Assembly (NCBI RefSeq): GCF_017355785.1
Contig: NZ_JAFEWE010000006.1
Span: 248,001-312,000, forward strand
Length of the DNA stretch: 64,000 nucleotides
Direction of reading: 5' to 3'
Source of the DNA: Desertivirga arenae
GTDB taxonomy: Bacteria; Bacteroidota; Bacteroidia; Sphingobacteriales; Sphingobacteriaceae
Position numbers and translations under genes: made by a program. Within the stretch, counting starts at the first letter, position 1, and each line of letters starts with the position of its first letter. Positions 59,413 to 64,000 of the stretch are shown piece by piece. The notes beneath the pieces are model-generated. The model had not been told where the DNA came from. It did not search any database and saw only the letters and a list, made by a program, of their open reading frames with translations.

Positions 59413-62007
59413 ATGAATTCTTTCCTTTTTAGCAAGGTAGGCCTCAAAATCGCTCTTACAAGTGCATTAGCCTCCCTCCTTCTCCTGCCTGCAAAACTAC
59501 AGGCGCAGGACCAGAAAAATCTACAAGCCGACCCGAAAGCTATCATTCCGGCAGACAACGCAAGGTTCACCGTCCTTACGCCACGTCTGGTCAGAATGGA
59601 ATGGGAGGCCGGTAAAGACTTTGATGATCATGCCTCCTTTGTAGTGGTGAACCGTCGACTTCCGGTGCCCAGCTTTTCACAAAAGCGCGAAAACGGCTGG
59701 CTGGTGATCAATACCAGCGAAATTGAACTCTCTTATAAGCTGGGTTCAGGCGAGTTCAATGCGCAAAACCTGAAAGTAAGATACCTGAAGGCCGACTCGG
59801 TCAACTGGACTCCGGGGAAAAAACAGAAGTATAACCTTGGAGGAACTACCCGTACCCTGGATGGAGTGGATGGCGATTTTAGCAGGCACTCGAACCATAA
59901 GCTGGAACTTGAGGATGGACTACTGGCTCGAGATGGCTGGTATTTCCTGAACGATTCTTCTTCCCTTAGGCTGGATAACAGCGATTGGCCCTGGGTATTC
60001 AATAAAGAAAGAAAAGGTCAGGACTGGTACTTCATGGCCTACGGGAATGACTTCAAATCTGCCCTGCACGACTTCTCCTTAATTGCAGGGAAAGTGCCGA
60101 TGATCCCCCGATATGCCTTTGGCTATTGGTGGTCCAGATACTGGAGCTATTCAGACAATGAGTTGCGTACCTTGGTAGGATACATGAAACGGATGCAGAT
60201 TCCACTAGATGTATTAGTAGTGGATATGGACTGGCACCGCCAGGGCTGGACCGGTTGGTCATGGAACAAAAGCCTATTCCCGGATCCGGGTGCATTCCTT
60301 GACTGGACCAACAAATCCAACCTTAAAACTACACTAAACCTGCACCCGGCAGACGGAGTAGCCGGTTATGAAGACGATTATATCCCCTTTGCAACAGCTA
60401 TGGGAGTAGACACAGCAGGACGAAAAACAGTACCTTTTATGGTATCTGATAAGAAGTACATGAGCTCGCTGTTCAATAAGATCCTTCGCCCTATGGAGAA
60501 CAAAGGCGTCGACTTCTGGTGGCTCGACTGGCAGCAGTGGCCAAATGATAAAAAGATCACCAATCTGAGTAATACCTGGTGGTTGAACTATGTGTTCTAT
60601 ACCGAGATGGAGAAGAACAGGAACACCAGACCCATGCTTTACCATCGTTGGGGCGGACTAGGTAATCACCGGTACCAGATCGGTTTCTCCGGAGATACCT
60701 TCATCTCCTGGAACTCACTGGAATATCAGCCCTATTTTACTAATACTGCATCTAATGTATTGTACAGTTACTGGAGTCACGATATCGGGGGACACCAGTT
60801 CCGCTCCGGCGAACGTACGATGGACCCCGAATTGTATACGCGTTGGGTGCAATACGGTGTTTTCAGTCCCATTCTGCGCACGCACTCTACTAAGAACGGG
60901 GATATCAAGAAAGAGCTGTGGAACTACAGTCAGACTTACCTGAACGCGCAGGTAGAAGCAATCCGTTTAAGATACAACCTGGTACCCTACATCTATACCA
61001 TGTCTCGCGAGACCTATAATGATGCCATCGCACTTTGTCGTCCAATGTATTACGATTACCCATCGAACAATGAATCGTATACCTTCAGCAGACAATATAT
61101 GTTCGGCGACAATATGCTGATCTCTCCTATCGGAACCCCTTCTCAAGAAGGCTACTCGAAGGTTAAAGTATGGCTTCCTTCCGGAAACGACTGGTACGAG
61201 TGGCATACCGGCACCTTATTAAAAGGCGGTCAGGTTTACGAGCGTTCTTTTAGCATTGACGAGTATCCAATTTATATTAAAGCAGGGTCGGTTATTCCAA
61301 TGTATAATGATAAGGTAGACAATCTCGACAAGAACCCAGGGGATATCATCCTGGGTGTTTATCCGGGTGGTTCGGGCAAGTTCGACCTCTATGAAGACAA
61401 CGGGAACGACAAGAAGTTCGACAAAGAGCATACGATTACCAGCATTACCTCGAACGTAAGCAACAACCAGACTATCATTAACATCAGCGGCGCCAGGGGA
61501 ACATACCAGGATATGCCAGCTAAACGTAACTATCACTTGAAGCTCTACGGATCAGAAGCACCGCAGAAAGTGCTGGTCAACGGCAAAGCAGTAGCATTCA
61601 ATCAAAATGCAAGATCTGATAATTGGATGTACAATGGAAAAGACCTTAGTCTTAATATTTACCTTCCCGAAGTAAGCAGCAAAAAGGCTATGCAGGTAAC
61701 AGTAGTTTATGATAATAAGCCAGACCTGAATATCCACAACGGTACGGTAGAGAAGTTTAAGAGACTCTCTGAGATCACGTCCGAGATCAAGAACCTTGAC
61801 AACGGCATTTACCTGCCAGAAATACTGGGGGAAACAGAAGAAACCAACCGCATGCTGGAATACCACCCAGATCAGTTCGAACAATTGATCCGCAAGTTCA
61901 ACCAGAATTACGGGAAATTACCAGGAGTTATTCAGGGAATCAAAAGCTTAGGACCGGATAACCAAAAGAAACTGATCAAAAAACTTCAGTACAATCAGGG
62001 CAATTAA
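59413..62007 (+). CDS. Secreted glycoside hydrolase family 31 enzyme, divergent
   Basis: An 864-residue exported enzyme. The ATG at 59413 starts a signal peptide (FLFSKVGLKIALTSALASLLLLPAKLQAQ); the frame upstream of it is untranslated leader. A beta N-domain (about 40-210) leads to the GH31 barrel: IPRYAFGYWWSRYWSY, LDVLVVDMDWHRQGWTGWSW, the nucleophile position in DFWWLDWQQWP (D372) and the acid/base position in GFSGDTFISWNS (D428), then RLRYNLVPYIYTMS. The WLDWQQ motif differs from the canonical WNDMNE, so the specificity may differ from ordinary alpha-glucosidase. The C-terminal 150 residues are an extra helical tail. It is the last gene of the SusC/SusD locus. Confidence 0.9.
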   Translation: MNSFLFSKVGLKIALTSALASLLLLPAKLQAQDQKNLQADPKAIIPADNARFTVLTPRLVRMEWEAGKDFDDHASFVVVNRRLPVPSFSQKRENGWLVINTSEIELSYKLGSGEFNAQNLKVRYLKADSVNWTPGKKQKYNLGGTTRTLDGVDGDFSRHSNHKLELEDGLLARDGWYFLNDSSSLRLDNSDWPWVFNKERKGQDWYFMAYGNDFKSALHDFSLIAGKVPMIPRYAFGYWWSRYWSYSDNELRTLVGYMKRMQIPLDVLVVDMDWHRQGWTGWSWNKSLFPDPGAFLDWTNKSNLKTTLNLHPADGVAGYEDDYIPFATAMGVDTAGRKTVPFMVSDKKYMSSLFNKILRPMENKGVDFWWLDWQQWPNDKKITNLSNTWWLNYVFYTEMEKNRNTRPMLYHRWGGLGNHRYQIGFSGDTFISWNSLEYQPYFTNTASNVLYSYWSHDIGGHQFRSGERTMDPELYTRWVQYGVFSPILRTHSTKNGDIKKELWNYSQTYLNAQVEAIRLRYNLVPYIYTMSRETYNDAIALCRPMYYDYPSNNESYTFSRQYMFGDNMLISPIGTPSQEGYSKVKVWLPSGNDWYEWHTGTLLKGGQVYERSFSIDEYPIYIKAGSVIPMYNDKVDNLDKNPGDIILGVYPGGSGKFDLYEDNGNDKKFDKEHTITSITSNVSNNQTIINISGARGTYQDMPAKRNYHLKLYGSEAPQKVLVNGKAVAFNQNARSDNWMYNGKDLSLNIYLPEVSSKKAMQVTVVYDNKPDLNIHNGTVEKFKRLSEITSEIKNLDNGIYLPEILGETEETNRMLEYHPDQFEQLIRKFNQNYGKLPGVIQGIKSLGPDNQKKLIKKLQYNQGN

Positions 62008-62033
62008 CCCCCTTTACAATTTTAAGGTTGAAA

Positions 62034-62073
62034 TGAGTAGAGGCTGGCTGTAAAAGGCCAGCCTTTTCACTCA
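62034..62073. terminator. Bidirectional intrinsic terminator
   Basis: AGGCTGGC (62041-62048) and GCCAGCCT (62057-62064) form an 8-bp GC-rich stem with an 8-base loop and TTTT after it. Outer arms TGAGT (62034-62038) and ACTCA (62069-62073) can extend it. It lies between the convergent GH31 and esterase genes. Confidence 0.88.
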
Positions 62074-62077
62074 GTCC

Positions 62078-63025
62078 TCACTTATTAGTTTTGGCTGTTA
62101 AGAAGTGATTTACTTCCAGCCAGTACATGAAAGCATCAAACCAACGATTACTTGTTTTTCCGGGATTGCCTAATCCAAAACCATGACCTCCGTTTTGGTA
62201 GAGATGGAACTCTACAGGAATACCAGCTTTATACCAGGAGTCGATCACGCCAAACTGCCCGCGGAAAAGAAAATCATCTGTGGCAATTACGTTAAACATC
62301 GGAGGAGCATTCTTTGGTACTTCCACCGGTCCCATTCCTCCGTAGATTGGACCAATGAAAGCCAGTTTCATCGTCTTAGAGTTTAAGGTTGAATGCATCG
62401 TAAGGCCTGCTCCGGCCGAGAAACCAATCATTCCAATTCTGGCTGTATCCACGCCCCACTCTTTAGCACGTTTAACAATCATTGCGTATGCAGCCTCGGC
62501 ATCCTCAAGCTGGTTAGAAAGATCAGGTTGCGCAGGTCTTGCCGGAGCGCCGCCAGGAGAAGCACTGGAAGTAGCAGGTGCAGGACTGGGACCACTCATA
62601 AACTTTTTAAAATCATCAAGTGATACCGGAGTGGGATGCAACCTGTATTTAAGCACAAAAGCTGTGATCCCTTTTTCAGCAAGTGCCTTTGCAACTTCCC
62701 AACCTTCATTATCCAGGGAAAGCCATCTAAATCCGCCACCAGGTGCAACGATAACCGCTGTACCATTTGCCTTTCCAGCCTCTGGTAAAAATGGAGTTAA
62801 GGTTGCCTTGGTAATATTCCTGGCCATGGGATCGCCCCATTGGCGGAACCAGGTTTCTTTGGCCGGCTGGTTTTCAACACCGCCGGTATTTAATGGAATA
62901 GCATTAGGCTCTGCAGGTGCATCGAGAGCATAGATAGTTCCGTCCTGTGCTATCGAGGATAAAGAAAGTGCCATCAGAACGGCCAGAGCCGAGCTTTTAG
63001 CAATAATTTTTGATTTTAGAGTCAT
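62078..63025 (-). CDS. Secreted alpha/beta-hydrolase, probable carbohydrate esterase
   Basis: A 315-residue exported serine hydrolase (signal peptide to LSLSSIAQ). The oxyanion block VIVAPGGGFRWLSLDNEGWEVA (about 92-113), the nucleophile elbow GFSAG (about 198-202) and the late His in QNGGHGFGLG (about 282) give a catalytic triad typical of acetyl-xylan or feruloyl-type esterases. An unusual Pro/Ala/Ser-rich insertion (about 142-172, GPSPAPATSSASPGGAPARP) interrupts the region between the oxyanion loop and the nucleophile. It is downstream of the GH9 gene with the same orientation, separated by 76 bases, suggesting the two act on the same acetylated beta-glycan. Confidence 0.85.
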   Translation of the reverse strand: MTLKSKIIAKSSALAVLMALSLSSIAQDGTIYALDAPAEPNAIPLNTGGVENQPAKETWFRQWGDPMARNITKATLTPFLPEAGKANGTAVIVAPGGGFRWLSLDNEGWEVAKALAEKGITAFVLKYRLHPTPVSLDDFKKFMSGPSPAPATSSASPGGAPARPAQPDLSNQLEDAEAAYAMIVKRAKEWGVDTARIGMIGFSAGAGLTMHSTLNSKTMKLAFIGPIYGGMGPVEVPKNAPPMFNVIATDDFLFRGQFGVIDSWYKAGIPVEFHLYQNGGHGFGLGNPGKTSNRWFDAFMYWLEVNHFLTAKTNK

Positions 63026-63101
63026 AGGGTTAATAGTATATTGATTAGTATTCTACGCTATTGTCATTTTCAATCTATGCAGCCATCAGCATGAGCCATG
63101 T

Positions 63102-64000
63102 TTACTTTACCATATTTTTAAAGGCTGATCCAAATATCAGATAGCTTGTATTCCCTGCAATCGTACCCTCATTCTGTCCCCAGAAAAATGGCCAATCATC
63201 GTAATTTTCAAAATGATCGGGCTTTCTGAATAATACTCCCGGAGCAACATTCCCAGGTATAGCTGAAAAGTCGGCCCTGTTATTTCCATAAAAAACAGCT
63301 TTAGGACGAGTGGCACCCACAGTTGCCACAAACGAATAATTGTGATATGGATGACAACCAAATAGCCAGTTGGTAACCTTATAAGCGTGACTGGCATCTA
63401 TCAGGTCGGGAAAGTACTGATTAGCAAAACAAAGGGTAGTACCAAAATTGGTTACTCCTCCATTACCTGCCCAATTTCCAAGACCAATAGGTACTCCATA
63501 AGGGTTATCCTTTTCAAGTCCCTTGATGTAATCCTTGTATTTTACCACATACGGACGAAGCTTTTCTTTGTAAGAAGCGTCCATATGGGGTATAGCATTT
63601 AAAGCGGTAAGCAATACAAAGTTGAGATTACGATCCATTGCCGGCCATAATAGCTGCTGGAACTTATCCAGGTATTGTTTCTCACCCGTAGCAATAAACA
63701 GCTGAAGGTTCGTCGAAATGTCTCCTACCCTGCCTCCTCCCCTGCCCGAGGTGTCTTGCTTAGCATTGGCTAGCAATTCTGTTGCCTCCTTCAGCAGCCT
63801 TTTCGACTGCTGCAAAGCTCTGACTGAAAGATCGTCATTATACCCTTTCAAAGCGCGGCTTGCTGCTGCAAACATCGTTGCTGCGCTAAGGTCCAGGTTT
63901 GGATTGCGACTTGTGAAAGCCCATAGATCATCCTTCACACCACTGGATCTTCCGTCAGCCGCTACTTCATACGGGCCTAACTTTGCATTATAAGGCAACC
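63102..64000 (-). CDS. Glycoside hydrolase family 9 enzyme, partial (N-terminus off the window)
   Basis: The C-terminal 298 residues or so of a GH9 endoglucanase-type enzyme; the frame is open to the right edge, so the start and the N-terminal catalytic Asp residues are outside. Helical (alpha/alpha)6-barrel segments are followed by GVPIGLGNWAGNGG, the strand NWLFGCHPYHNYSFVATVG and the family C-terminal block PGVLFRKPDHFENYDDWPFFWGQNEGTI, whose final Glu is the position of the general acid. It would cut beta-1,4-glucan or a related polymer. It precedes the esterase in the same direction. No GH9-specific carbohydrate-binding module is seen in the visible part. Confidence 0.85.
   Translation of the reverse strand, partial: LPYNAKLGPYEVAADGRSSGVKDDLWAFTSRNPNLDLSAATMFAAASRALKGYNDDLSVRALQQSKRLLKEATELLANAKQDTSGRGGGRVGDISTNLQLFIATGEKQYLDKFQQLLWPAMDRNLNFVLLTALNAIPHMDASYKEKLRPYVVKYKDYIKGLEKDNPYGVPIGLGNWAGNGGVTNFGTTLCFANQYFPDLIDASHAYKVTNWLFGCHPYHNYSFVATVGATRPKAVFYGNNRADFSAIPGNVAPGVLFRKPDHFENYDDWPFFWGQNEGTIAGNTSYLIFGSAFKNMVK

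Overview
The window is from a member of the Bacteroidota, most likely the Sphingobacteriaceae (Pedobacter-like). The evidence is two ECF sigma / FecR / SusC / SusD operons, many signal-peptide and lipobox glycan enzymes, a DUF6377 regulator, and promoters of the Bacteroidota type (TTTG-N18-TAnnTTTG). No tRNA, rRNA, insertion sequence or CRISPR array was seen. Both edges cut genes: a sialate O-acetylesterase on the left and a GH9 glycoside hydrolase on the right.

Layout. 1-5.1 kb (minus): FAD-dependent oxidoreductase, SSS symporter and sialate O-acetylesterase, divergent from a LacI regulator with a 16-bp operator-like palindrome between them; a SusE-like lipoprotein and a DUF4832 protein follow on the plus strand. 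9.4-19.3 kb (minus): ECF sigma, FecR, SusC, SusD, a DUF5117-type HExxHxxGxxH metalloprotease and a DUF3347 protein. 19.4-26.2 kb: an MscS channel, then an AraC regulator divergent from an SDR / L-fuconate dehydratase-like / SSS symporter set that looks like oxidative L-fucose use.

26.3-33.6 kb (plus) is the most notable region. It holds an NYN/OST-HTH protein, a WGR-HEAT/ARM protein, a winged-helix-SWIM protein, then an apparently complete retron non-coding RNA and a retron reverse transcriptase (NAxxH, YADD and VTG motifs). The RNA has its own consensus promoter, 10-bp a1/a2 arms, msr stem-loops and a 19-bp perfect msd hairpin. From memory, the ARM + WHSWIM + RT combination matches the published type XIII retron, a poorly studied type; this was not searched.

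33.6-37.8 kb (minus): a NAD locus of NrtR, NMN adenylyltransferase-Nudix, NAMPT, NADAR and DUF4291, with two 19-bp repeated operator-like boxes. 38-47.5 kb (minus): a pectate lyase, then an operon in which the SusC-type plug sits inside an alpha-2-macroglobulin-like protein while the adjacent gene encodes a beta-barrel with no visible plug. 47.9-62 kb (plus): a GH31 alpha-glucosidase, a DUF6377 regulator, and an ECF sigma / FecR / SusC / SusD / GH31 utilisation locus. 62-64 kb (minus): an alpha/beta-hydrolase esterase and the partial GH9 enzyme.

Overall this is mostly a glycan-foraging stretch (alpha-glucans, pectin, acetylated glycans, fucose), each unit with its own regulator, interrupted by a likely anti-phage retron and an NAD salvage/repair operon.
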